Assembly (NCBI GenBank): GCA_913776965.1 | Contig: CAJYQL010000051.1 | Coordinates: forward strand, 1 to 38,399 | Source: an uncultured Xylophilus sp. | GTDB lineage: Bacteria; Pseudomonadota; Gammaproteobacteria; Burkholderiales; Burkholderiaceae_C | Direction: 5' to 3' | DNA: 38,399 bases | Shown: one piece after another, positions 8,077 through 15,198 of the stretch | How the letters are laid out: each line of letters begins with the position of its first letter | Numbering within the stretch: the stretch's first letter is position 1 | Made by a program: the position numbers and the translations under genes | Notes under the pieces: model-generated | Databases searched by the model: none | What the model was told of the DNA's origin: nothing | The model's input: the letters and a program-made list of their open reading frames with translations, nothing else

Positions 8077-9300
8077 ATGCCCGCCTATTCCTTCGAAGCC
8101 CTCGACGCCCAAGGCCAGTCCCGCAAGGGCGTGATCGAGGCCGACACCGCGCGCGCCGCCCGCGGCCTGCTGCGCGGCCAGTCGCTGGTGCCGCTGGCGG
8201 TCGAGGCGGTGCTGGCCTCGCCCGACGCCGGCAGTGCGCTGGCCGGCTCCGCCTTCGCCCGGCGCGCCTTCAACGCCACCGGCCTCGCGATCTGGACGCG
8301 CCAGCTCGCCGGCCTGGTCGCCGCCGGCCTGCCGCTGGAACGGGCGCTGACCGCGCTCGCCGACGAATCGGAAGACGACCGCCAGCGCTTTTTGATCGCC
8401 GCCCTGCGGGCCGAGGTGAACGGCGGCTCCACCTTTTCCAAGGCGCTGCTGCAGCATCCGCGCGAGTTCTCGCCGGTCTATGCCGCGGTCATCGGCGCCG
8501 GCGAGCAGAGCGGCAGCCTCGGCCTGGTGCTCGAGCGGCTGGCCGACGACCTGGAACAGCGCCAAGCCCTCAAGGCCAAGCTGGTCGGCGCGGCGCTCTA
8601 CCCGGCGATCGTCACCCTGGTCGCGATCGTGATCGTGCTGTTCCTGGTCGGGTATGTGGTGCCGCAGGTGGCCAACGTGTTCGCCGGCACCAAGCGGGCC
8701 CTGCCATTCCTGACGGTGGCGATGCTGGCGATCAGCGACGCGGTGCGGCACTACGGCTGGGCGGCGCTGATCGCTCTCGTTCTGATAGCTGTCGGCGCCC
8801 GCTACGCCTACGCAAAACCCGCTTTTCGTCAAAAAATCGATGCGGTGTGGCTGAACCTGCCGGTGATCGGCCGGCTGGCCCGTGGCTACAACGCTGCCCG
8901 CTTCGCGGCCACGCTGGCGATGCTGTCGTCGGCCGGGGTGCCGATCCTGCGGGCGCTGCAGGCCGCGGCCGGCACGCTGCACAACACGGCGATGCGCGCC
9001 GACGCGCTCGACGCGCTGGTGCTGGTGCGCGAAGGCGCGCCGCTCGCCTCGGCGCTGGCCCAGAAGAAGCGTTTTCCCGGCCTCGTCGCGATGTTCGCGC
9101 GGCTCGGCGAGCAGACCGGCCAGCTGCCGGTGATGCTGCAGCGCGCCGCCGCCCAGCTCGGCGCCGAGGTGCAGCGCCGCGCGCTGGCGCTCGCCACCAT
9201 CCTGGAGCCGCTGCTGATCGTGGCGATGGGGCTGGTGGTGATGCTGATCGTGCTGGCCGTCCTGCTGCCGATCATCCAGCTCAACCAGTGGGTGAGGTAG
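8077..9300 (+). CDS. gspF: Type II secretion inner-membrane protein GspF
   Basis: A 407-residue polytopic platform protein that contacts GspE and the pseudopilins. It begins MPAYSFEALDAQGQSRKGVI, the standard GspF start. The first T2SSF domain runs about residues 70-195 (TRQLAGLVAAGLPLERALTAL, FSPVYAAVIGAGEQSGSLG), followed by a hydrophobic pair of helices. The second domain is about residues 270-400 (ARFAATLAMLSSAGVPILRAL, ARLGEQTGQLPVML) with a final membrane helix. Length is normal for the family. In most betaproteobacterial loci gspF directly follows gspE; here 2.3 kb of other material separates them. A short stretch near residues 233-255 (8773-8840) is less GC-rich and resembles the dispersed repeat family. 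Confidence 0.96.
   Translation: MPAYSFEALDAQGQSRKGVIEADTARAARGLLRGQSLVPLAVEAVLASPDAGSALAGSAFARRAFNATGLAIWTRQLAGLVAAGLPLERALTALADESEDDRQRFLIAALRAEVNGGSTFSKALLQHPREFSPVYAAVIGAGEQSGSLGLVLERLADDLEQRQALKAKLVGAALYPAIVTLVAIVIVLFLVGYVVPQVANVFAGTKRALPFLTVAMLAISDAVRHYGWAALIALVLIAVGARYAYAKPAFRQKIDAVWLNLPVIGRLARGYNAARFAATLAMLSSAGVPILRALQAAAGTLHNTAMRADALDALVLVREGAPLASALAQKKRFPGLVAMFARLGEQTGQLPVMLQRAAAQLGAEVQRRALALATILEPLLIVAMGLVVMLIVLAVLLPIIQLNQWVR
8773..8840 (+). repeat. Possible dispersed GATAGC-type repeat, copy D (inside gspF)
   Basis: TGATAGCTG followed by GGCGCCCGC and an AT-richer CTTTTCGTCAAAAAATC tail resembles the other copies, but the TTGCGCAGG part is not conserved. It is fully in frame within gspF. 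The match could be chance, although the local drop in GC supports it. Confidence 0.3.
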
Positions 9301-9313
9301 AGCACATCCCCCC

Positions 9314-9398
9314 GAGCCGCTGCGCGGCTCCCCCCTTCTCTCGCTGCGCGGGAAGGGGGGCGATACCGGCAGACCTGCGAAGCCGGATCTGCGGTATC
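9314..9398. repeat. Cluster of three hairpins (REP-like element or terminator) after gspF
   Basis: Three inverted repeats stand in a row: GAGCCG-CTGCG-CGGCTC (9314-9330), a 9-bp stem CCCCCCTTC/GAAGGGGGG (9330-9360), and GATACCGGCAGA with TCTGCGGTATC (9362-9398, one bulge). The tight arrangement downstream of the T2SS genes suggests a REP/BIME-type repeat that also ends gspF transcription. The first hairpin with flanking C runs resembles intergenic repeats I recall from related genomes. Confidence 0.6.
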
Positions 9399-9444
9399 TC
9401 TGGTGAACGCCGCTGTTTTTTGTTGCGCTGATTGGAAACTGCCC

Positions 9445-10392
9445 ATGCCCCTCACCCTCGCCGACAAGCTGGTGATCGCGATCTCCTCGCGGGCGCTGTT
9501 CGATTTCGAGGAGGAGAACCGCGTCTTCGACCCGCGCGATCCGACCGCCTACATGCAGCTGCAGCAGGAGCGGCTGAAGGTGCCGGCCAAGCCGGGTGTG
9601 GCATTCTCGCTGGTGCAGAAGCTGCTGCACTTCAACCGCGACGATGTGCGGCGGGTCGAGGTGGTGGTGCTGTCGCGCAACGACCCGGTGAGTGCGCTGC
9701 GCATCTTCGAATCGGCGAAGAACGCCGGTCTGTCGCTGGAGCGCGGCGTGTTCACCCAGGGGCGCGACCCGTTCAAGTACCTGCGGCCGCTCGGCGCGCA
9801 CCTGTTCCTGTCGGCCAACGAGGACGACGTGAGCCAGGCGCTGGCGATCGGCTTTCCCGCGGCCCGGGTGCTGACCGAATCGGTGGCGGCGGGCGTCAAC
9901 TATCCGCAGGAATTGCGCATCGCCTTCGACGGCGACGCGGTGCTGTTCTCCGACGAGGCCGAGCGCGTCTACCAGGCCGAGGGCCTCGCCGCCTTCCAGA
10001 CCCACGAGTCGAGCAAGGCGACGCTGCCCCTGTCGGGCGGTCCGTTCAAGCCGCTGCTGGCGGCGCTGCACCAGCTGCAGCAGCAGGCCGACGTGTCAGG
10101 CATGCGCATCCGCACCGCGCTGGTCACCGCCCGCAGCGCGCCGGCGCACGAGCGGGCGATCAACACGCTGATGAACTGGGGCCTGGCGGTGGACGAGGCG
10201 ATGTTCCTGGGGGGCCTGGAAAAGGGACCGTTCCTGCGCGAGTTCGAGCCCGACTTCTTCTTCGACGACCAGACCGGCCATGTGCGCTCGGCCGCGCTGC
10301 ATGTGCCGGCCGGCCATGTGGGCGCCGGCGTGGCCGCCTTCCTGGCGCCGTCGCCCGCCGCAGCCGCCCCGCTGCCGCCGGACGCCGCCTGA
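9445..10392 (+). CDS. Cytosolic-type 5'-nucleotidase (HAD superfamily)
   Basis: A 315-residue protein of the family that includes animal cytosolic 5'-nucleotidase I and its bacterial relatives. It would dephosphorylate nucleoside monophosphates in the cytoplasm. It begins LTLADKLVIAISSRALFDFE, followed by ENRVFDPRDPTAYMQLQQE. Mid-protein blocks VVVLSRNDPVSALRIFESAK and GVFTQGRDPFKYL are characteristic, as is FDGDAVLFSDEAERVYQAEG. Late motifs are ALVTARSAPAHERAI (HAD motif II/III type) and PDFFFDDQTGHV (acidic motif IV). ATG 9445 gives a family-length start; an upstream in-frame start at 9403 would add 14 residues lying in the repeat flank. It is separated from gspF by the hairpin cluster and so is probably its own unit. 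Confidence 0.88.
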   Translation: MPLTLADKLVIAISSRALFDFEEENRVFDPRDPTAYMQLQQERLKVPAKPGVAFSLVQKLLHFNRDDVRRVEVVVLSRNDPVSALRIFESAKNAGLSLERGVFTQGRDPFKYLRPLGAHLFLSANEDDVSQALAIGFPAARVLTESVAAGVNYPQELRIAFDGDAVLFSDEAERVYQAEGLAAFQTHESSKATLPLSGGPFKPLLAALHQLQQQADVSGMRIRTALVTARSAPAHERAINTLMNWGLAVDEAMFLGGLEKGPFLREFEPDFFFDDQTGHVRSAALHVPAGHVGAGVAAFLAPSPAAAAPLPPDAA

Positions 10393-10436
10393 CCCCTGGT
10401 GACGTCCGGTCGGCAGGGCTGTGCCACGATCGGGCG

Positions 10437-10907
10437 ATGCATCTTTCCGTTTTTCCCTTTTCCGTCCGACCGTCCCTCCTCCGCGCCGCCGCGGCGGTGC
10501 TGCTGGCCTGCGCCGGCGGGGCGCAGGCCCAGCCGGCGACCGGAACGCCGCCTCCGCCTGCGGCCGCCAACGCGGCTGCACCTGCTCCCGATGCGCCGGG
10601 GGGCCCCAGCAAGGGCGAAGTCCTCGCCGCCCGCCAGTTCAAGTGGCTCGATGCGAACGGCGACGGCTATCTGACCCGCGACGAGGTGGCGCTGTTCCCG
10701 CGGCTGCGCGATGCGTTCGACCAGGCCGACACCGACCGCGATAACCGGGTGAGCTTTGCCGAAATCCGTGCGCTGGCGCTGCAACGCCGGGCCGAACGCA
10801 CCGGCGCCGCGGCTGCAGATAGCGGGGCCCCGCAGGCACCCGCACCTACCGAAGCGCCGGCGCCCCTGCCGGCACCGGCCGCGCCGGCCCCGGAACGCCG
10901 CTGGTAA
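10437..10907 (+). CDS. Exported EF-hand calcium-binding protein
   Basis: A 156-residue protein with a Sec signal peptide (about residues 1-31, ending GGAQAQ) and a low-complexity Pro/Ala spacer to about residue 57. Two canonical EF-hand loops follow. The first is residues 72-83 (DANGDGYLTRDE) and the second is residues 98-109 (DTDRDNRVSFAE); both have acidic or Asn ligands at positions 1, 3 and 5 and Glu at 12. The C-terminus is again Pro/Ala rich. It is predicted to bind calcium in the periplasm, possibly as a buffer or sensor; no partner is apparent. It starts 44 bases after the nucleotidase stop. The TAA stop at 10905-10907 is followed at once by a strong hairpin shared with the convergent gene. 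Confidence 0.88.
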   Translation: MHLSVFPFSVRPSLLRAAAAVLLACAGGAQAQPATGTPPPPAAANAAAPAPDAPGGPSKGEVLAARQFKWLDANGDGYLTRDEVALFPRLRDAFDQADTDRDNRVSFAEIRALALQRRAERTGAAAADSGAPQAPAPTEAPAPLPAPAAPAPERRW

Positions 10908-10909
10908 AC

Positions 10910-10928
10910 CGCGCCGGCTGCCGGCGCG
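10910..10928. terminator. Bidirectional terminator-like hairpin
   Basis: CGCGCCGG, loop CTG, CCGGCGCG forms a perfect 8-bp stem with a 3-base loop in the 40-base gap between the convergent EF-hand gene and the hypothetical gene ending at 10948. No long T run follows on either strand. Confidence 0.5.
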
Positions 10929-10947
10929 TAATTCTGGAGGCCCGCGC

Positions 10948-11385
10948 TCAGGCAGCAGGCGGTTTGCGGACCTTCGCCGGGTCGGTGTAGACCAGCGGCC
11001 CCTGTTTGTCTTTGCCGATCTCCACGCCGGCCACCCGGTTGGCCTGGCGCTGCATTTCTTCGGCGATGTCCAGCGTTTGGGCGCCCGCGCGCCAGATCGA
11101 CTGGATCTGCTCCATCAGCATCTTGTAGATCGGCTCCTTCGGCGGCTCCTCGGGCGGCTTGGCCGTCTCGGTGGGCCGGACCTCGGTCCAGTCGCGGTTG
11201 GGCGTCGCGGGTGCGGCCGAGGGGCTGTCGGGGCCGCGCAGGCCTTGCGTCGCACCGACCCAGTCGCGGCCGTCCTGCCGCTGGGTGACGCCCGGGCGGA
11301 CCGGCTCGGCCGCGCCGGAGGCGTTCGCCACCGTCTCCGCGGTCGGTGCGATGGCGAGGCTACGGTCGATGGGCGGCAGTTGCAT
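10948..11385 (-). CDS. Small protein of unknown function
   Basis: A 145-residue soluble protein that I do not recognise. It has no signal peptide or membrane segment. The N-terminal half is low complexity, with Ala/Pro/Thr residues and a TETAKPPEEPPKEP acidic-proline linker. The last 60 residues look folded: PIYKMLMEQIQSIWRAGAQT, then an amphipathic helix (LDIAEEMQRQANRV), then GPLVYTDPAKVRKPPA. The ATG at 11385 begins MQLPPIDRSLAIAP; the frame upstream of it to 11514 is Arg/Cys rich and not gene-like. It converges with the EF-hand gene and lies 141 bases downstream of queC on the same strand. Coding status is supported by normal codon position GC and composition, but function is open. Confidence 0.6.
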   Translation of the reverse strand: MQLPPIDRSLAIAPTAETVANASGAAEPVRPGVTQRQDGRDWVGATQGLRGPDSPSAAPATPNRDWTEVRPTETAKPPEEPPKEPIYKMLMEQIQSIWRAGAQTLDIAEEMQRQANRVAGVEIGKDKQGPLVYTDPAKVRKPPAA

Positions 11386-11526
11386 GGTGCTTCTCCGGTG
11401 GGGTCGGCGGGCGGCGGGAAAACAGGGTTCCTGCAGGGACTTTCGGCAAATCTTCGCCGAAATTGAGGGCCGTGCCGTCCCTTTCGCGGCGCTGCACCGG
11501 TCCGGCATGCGCACGCGAGCAGATGC

Positions 11527-12255
11527 TCACGCGGCAGCGCGCGCCCGGAAAGCCTCGTAGCCCCGCGCCCTGAGCTGGCAGGCCGGGCAGTGGCCGCAGC
11601 CGTAACCCCAGGCGTGGCGGTGGGTGCGGTCGCCCAGGTAGCAGGTGTGGGTGTGTTCCACCACCAGATCGGTCAGCACGGCGCCGCCGCGCGGGGTGCC
11701 GCTCGCGTCGCCGAGCTGCTCGGCCAGCGCCCAGGTGGCCGCTTTGTCGATCCACATCAGCGGCGTCTCGACCAGCAACCGGCGGTCCATGCCGAGCGAC
11801 AGCGCCAGTTGCAGCGCCTTCATCGTGTCGTCCCGGCAGTCCGGGTAGCCGGAGAAATCGGTCTCGCAGACCCCGGTCACCAGCACCTGCAGTCCGCGCC
11901 GGTAGGCCAGCGCCGCGGCCAGCGTCATGAACAGCAGGTTGCGGCCCGGCACGAAGGTGTTGGGCAGGCCGTTGTCTTCCAGCGCGAAGGCGGTTTCGCG
12001 GGTGAGCGATGTTTCGCTCACCTGGCCGAGCACCGCCAGGTCGAGCACATGGTCGTCGCCGAGGCGTGCATCCCAGGCCGGGAACTGCCGGCGCAGCTCG
12101 GTCAGCACCGTGAGGCGCGCCTCCAGCTCGACCCGGTGGCGCTGGCCGTAGTCGAAGCCGACCGTCTCGACCCGCTCGTAGCGCTGCAGCGCATGGGCGA
12201 GGCAGGTGGTGGAGTCCTGGCCGCCGGAAAACAGCACGAGGGCGCTGGTGTGCAT
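11527..12255 (-). CDS. queC: 7-cyano-7-deazaguanine (preQ0) synthase QueC
   Basis: A 242-residue enzyme that converts 7-carboxy-7-deazaguanine to preQ0 using ammonia and ATP, in queuosine (tRNA) and other deazaguanine pathways. The N-terminal PP-loop nucleotide-binding motif is [13 protein letters not shown]. Later blocks are [35 protein letters not shown] and [13 protein letters not shown]. The C-terminal zinc site has the family spacing: HTCYLG, then [13 protein letters not shown], giving four Cys. ATG 12255 starts [12 protein letters not shown]; a GTG at 12273 in frame would add six residues and overlap the upstream gene. It is 14 bases downstream of the DUF1854 gene on the same strand, so it may be cotranscribed with the cyanophycin-associated transporter genes. 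queD, queE and queF are not in the window. Confidence 0.95.
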   Translation of the reverse strand: MHTSALVLFSGGQDSTTCLAHALQRYERVETVGFDYGQRHRVELEARLTVLTELRRQFPAWDARLGDDHVLDLAVLGQVSETSLTRETAFALEDNGLPNTFVPGRNLLFMTLAAALAYRRGLQVLVTGVCETDFSGYPDCRDDTMKALQLALSLGMDRRLLVETPLMWIDKAATWALAEQLGDASGTPRGGAVLTDLVVEHTHTCYLGDRTHRHAWGYGCGHCPACQLRARGYEAFRARAAA

Positions 12256-12269
12256 CGCCGTCCCGCCGT

Positions 12270-12782
12270 TCACAGGAACCGGTCGAGCAGCTTGCGCGAC
12301 GCCTTGTCGAGTGCGAACCGGTCGCGGATGCGGTAGTGCACCCCGTCGCCGCTCGCCACCAGCAGCCCGTTGCCGGGCAGGCGACGCAGGTCGTCCTCGC
12401 TCTTGAGCAGCAGCCGGGCCGGGCCGCGGTCAGTCTCGAGCGTCCAGGCGCTCGGTGTGGCGAAGGTCGAGACGTCCACCAGCCGCAGGATCTCCGGCAT
12501 GAATTCGCGATGGCCCAGGTCTTCCAGCACCAGCGCCCGGTCGCCCGCCGCCAGGTCGGCCAGGCTGTCGACCCAGGCGCGCTCCCGGCCGTCGGGGCCG
12601 ACCAGCGACACCGCCTCGTCGGGGGCGGCCAGCGGAAAGGCCCGGACCGGGGTAACCGGCGCGGTGCCGGCCGCGTCGGTCAGCTGCAGCCGGCCGAAGG
12701 CGTCGCGGGCCAGGGTGAAGGGGCGGGCCGCCACCGGGCGGTCGGCGGCACGGCGGTCGGCAGCGCAGGCGGGCAAGGACAT
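12270..12782 (-). CDS. DUF1854 protein associated with cyanophycin metabolism
   Basis: A 170-residue soluble protein of the DUF1854 family, whose biochemical role is unknown. Recognisable blocks are [38 protein letters not shown], the [20 protein letters not shown] core, and a C-terminal [40 protein letters not shown]. Members are repeatedly found beside cyanophycin synthetase genes with the same ABC transporter, as here. The ATG (12782-12780) overlaps the TGA of the transporter gene by one base, implying translational coupling and probably a joint function. No signal peptide or membrane helix is seen, so it is likely cytoplasmic. A role in transporter regulation or in binding cyanophycin or its precursors is speculation. 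Confidence 0.85.
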   Translation of the reverse strand: MSLPACAADRRAADRPVAARPFTLARDAFGRLQLTDAAGTAPVTPVRAFPLAAPDEAVSLVGPDGRERAWVDSLADLAAGDRALVLEDLGHREFMPEILRLVDVSTFATPSAWTLETDRGPARLLLKSEDDLRRLPGNGLLVASGDGVHYRIRDRFALDKASRKLLDRFL

Positions 12783-15061
12783 CAGGACTCTCCCGACGGA
12801 TGGGCGGACGGGATGGCGGCCGCAGCGGCGACCGATTCCATCTTCAGTTCTTCGAGATCCTCGGCATCGACCCGGCGCACCTGCGCCTGGTAGAGCCGGA
12901 AATAGGCGCCTTCGCGCTCCATCAGCTCGTCGTGCGGGCCGACCTCGACCACGGCGCCGCGGTCCATCACCACCAGCCGGTCGGCCTTGCGCAGCGTCGA
13001 CAGACGGTGCGCGATCGCGATGGTGGTGCGGCCCTTGACCAAGTTGTCGAGCGCGCGCTGGATCTCCTTCTCCGTCTCGGTGTCGACCGCCGAGGTCGCC
13101 TCGTCGAGGATCAGGATGCGCGGGTCGATCAGCAGCGCCCGGGCGATCGAGATGCGCTGGCGCTCGCCGCCCGACAGGCCCTGGCCGCGCTCGCCGACCA
13201 GCGAGTCGTAGCCGTGCGGCAGCCGCAGGATGAAGTCGTGGGCATGGGCCGCGCGGGCGGCGGCGACGATCTCGGCGCGGGTCGCGTCCGGCTTGCCGTA
13301 GGCGATGTTCTCGGCGATCGTGCCGAAGAAGAGGAACGGCTCCTGCAGCACCAGCCCGATGTGCTGGCGGTAGTCGGCGATGCGGTAGCGCCGGATATCC
13401 ACGCCGTCCACCTCGATCGCCCCGCCGCTCACGTCGTAGAAACGGCTGATCAGGTTGACCAGCGTGCTCTTGCCCGAACCGCTGTGGCCGACCAGGCCGA
13501 TCATCTCGCCGGGCCGGATCTGCAGATCCACCTTGCGCAGGATCACCCGGCTGCCGTGGCGGAAGTCCACCTGCCGCAACGCGATCGCACCGCGCGGCGC
13601 GGTGTAGGGCACCGGCCGCGCCGGCTCCGGCACGTCCGACACGTGGTCCAGGATGTCGAAGATCCGTTTGGCGCCGGCCGCCGCCTTCTGCGTGACCGAG
13701 ACGATCCGGCTCATCGAGTCGAGCCGGGTGTAGAAACGGCCGATGTAGGCGAGGAAGGCGGTCAGCACGCCGACCGTGATCTGCTGGCGCGACACTAGCC
13801 AGATGCCGAAGGCCCAGATCACCAGCAGGCCGATCTCGGTCAGCAGGGTGACCGTCGGGGTGAAGAGCGACCAGGTCCGGTTGATCCGGTCGTTGACCGC
13901 CAAGTTGTGGGCATTGGCTTCGCGGAACCGGTCGGATTCGCGCTTCTCCTGGGCGAAGGCCTTCACCACCCGCACGCCGGGGATCGTGTCGGCCAGCACG
14001 TTGGTGACGGCCGAGAACGCCCGGTCGACCTTCTCGAAGCCGGTGCGCAGCCGGTCGCGCACGAAATGGATCATCCAGCCGATGAAGGGTAGCGGCAGCA
14101 GCGTGACCAGGGCCAGCCACGGGTTGATCGTGAACAGGATGGTGGCCGTCATCAGCATCATCAGCACGTCGGTCGCGAAATCGAGCGCGTGCAGCGAGAG
14201 GAAGACGTTGATGCGGTCCGTTTCGGCACCGATGCGGGCAATCAGGTCGCCGGTGCGCTTGCCGCCGAAGTAGTCGAGCGACAGCTGCATCAGGTGGTCG
14301 AAGGTAGCGGTGCGCAGATCGGCACCGATCCGTTCCGACACCAGCGCCAGCATGTAGGTGCGCGCCCAGTTCAGCCCCCAGCCGGCGAGCGCGGCGCCGA
14401 GCAGGCCGCCCAGGTAGAGCGCGACCTTGGAGGTCGGGATCGCCTGGCCGTTCTGGAACGGGATCAGCACCTCGTCCATCAACGGGATCGTCAGGTAGGG
14501 CGGGATCAGGGTGGCCGCGGTAGATGCAAGGGTCAGCGCGAAGCCGCCGAGCAGCCGCCAGCGGTAGGGCCGGGCGAAACGCCAGAGCCGCAGCAGCACC
14601 CAGGTGGAGGGCGCCGCGTTCTCGCCGGTGTTCTCGCGGAAATCGTCGATGGGCGCATCGGCCCCGTCGGAGGCAGCGTCCTGCTCCACCGGCATTCCCG
14701 CCCGTACCGCCTGCAGTTGCTGCTGCAGCTGCAGGGCTAAAGGCTGCAGGCCGAGCGTGAAGCGCCAGGCGCCCAGGCGCTGCGTGGTGTCGCAGAGTTC
14801 GAGCAGCCCGACACCGCCGTGGTCCGACAGACGGAGGTCCAGCTGCGGATGCAGTGGCCATTCCTGCCAGCCGTCCTGTCCTTGCGCCAGGAAGCGGCGG
14901 CTGGTCAGCACCAGATTCCACGATGCAAAACGCATGTCCGATCCCAAGTCAACCGGAAGCACGGTCAGAACGTTTTCACCGGTTCCAAGTGCGGGTACGC
15001 CCGCGGCGACCAGACGTTCGGGCCACCCGGACGAGACTACGACAGGATCGAGATGCTGCAT
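12782..15061 (-). CDS. Cyanophycin-associated ABC transporter, fused membrane and ATPase domains, with extra N-terminal domain
   Basis: A 759-residue half-transporter of the ABCB/MsbA exporter type. Residues 1 to about 130 form an extra soluble domain (ENVLTVLPVDLG, LVLTSRRFLAQGQDGWQEWPL) rich in predicted strands and reminiscent of a PH-like fold. A short acidic linker follows. The six-helix membrane domain is about residues 160-470, opening LLRLWRFARPYRWRLLGGFA. The ATPase has Walker A GLVGHSGSGKST, Q-loop VLQEPFLF, signature LSGGERQRIS, Walker B ILILDEATSAVD and H-loop IAHRLST. It ends in an acidic tail. It should act as a homodimer; the substrate is unknown. ATG 15061 is chosen because residues upstream to 15130 are Arg/Ala rich. 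It diverges from the cyanophycin synthetase pair across 137 bases, so co-regulation is plausible. Confidence 0.9.
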   Translation of the reverse strand: MQHLDPVVVSSGWPERLVAAGVPALGTGENVLTVLPVDLGSDMRFASWNLVLTSRRFLAQGQDGWQEWPLHPQLDLRLSDHGGVGLLELCDTTQRLGAWRFTLGLQPLALQLQQQLQAVRAGMPVEQDAASDGADAPIDDFRENTGENAAPSTWVLLRLWRFARPYRWRLLGGFALTLASTAATLIPPYLTIPLMDEVLIPFQNGQAIPTSKVALYLGGLLGAALAGWGLNWARTYMLALVSERIGADLRTATFDHLMQLSLDYFGGKRTGDLIARIGAETDRINVFLSLHALDFATDVLMMLMTATILFTINPWLALVTLLPLPFIGWMIHFVRDRLRTGFEKVDRAFSAVTNVLADTIPGVRVVKAFAQEKRESDRFREANAHNLAVNDRINRTWSLFTPTVTLLTEIGLLVIWAFGIWLVSRQQITVGVLTAFLAYIGRFYTRLDSMSRIVSVTQKAAAGAKRIFDILDHVSDVPEPARPVPYTAPRGAIALRQVDFRHGSRVILRKVDLQIRPGEMIGLVGHSGSGKSTLVNLISRFYDVSGGAIEVDGVDIRRYRIADYRQHIGLVLQEPFLFFGTIAENIAYGKPDATRAEIVAAARAAHAHDFILRLPHGYDSLVGERGQGLSGGERQRISIARALLIDPRILILDEATSAVDTETEKEIQRALDNLVKGRTTIAIAHRLSTLRKADRLVVMDRGAVVEVGPHDELMEREGAYFRLYQAQVRRVDAEDLEELKMESVAAAAAIPSAHPSGES

Positions 15062-15198
15062 TTTCAAACCGTAACACGCGGAACCCGCTCGGCGCGCGGC
15101 CCGCGGTCGGAGCGGGCGATTTTGGCCCAACCAGTGCAGCCGGCACGGCAGCGCAGCGCTCTCCGGCCTGACGGCCTTTTCTGACGAGACATCCGACG
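15062..15198. promoter_or_regulatory. Divergent promoter region of the cyanophycin locus
   Basis: A 137-base gap between the start of the ABC transporter gene (leftward) and the first cyanophycin synthetase (rightward). It must hold both promoters unless transcription enters from further away. I cannot pick out convincing -35/-10 pairs or an operator palindrome by eye. Confidence 0.5.
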
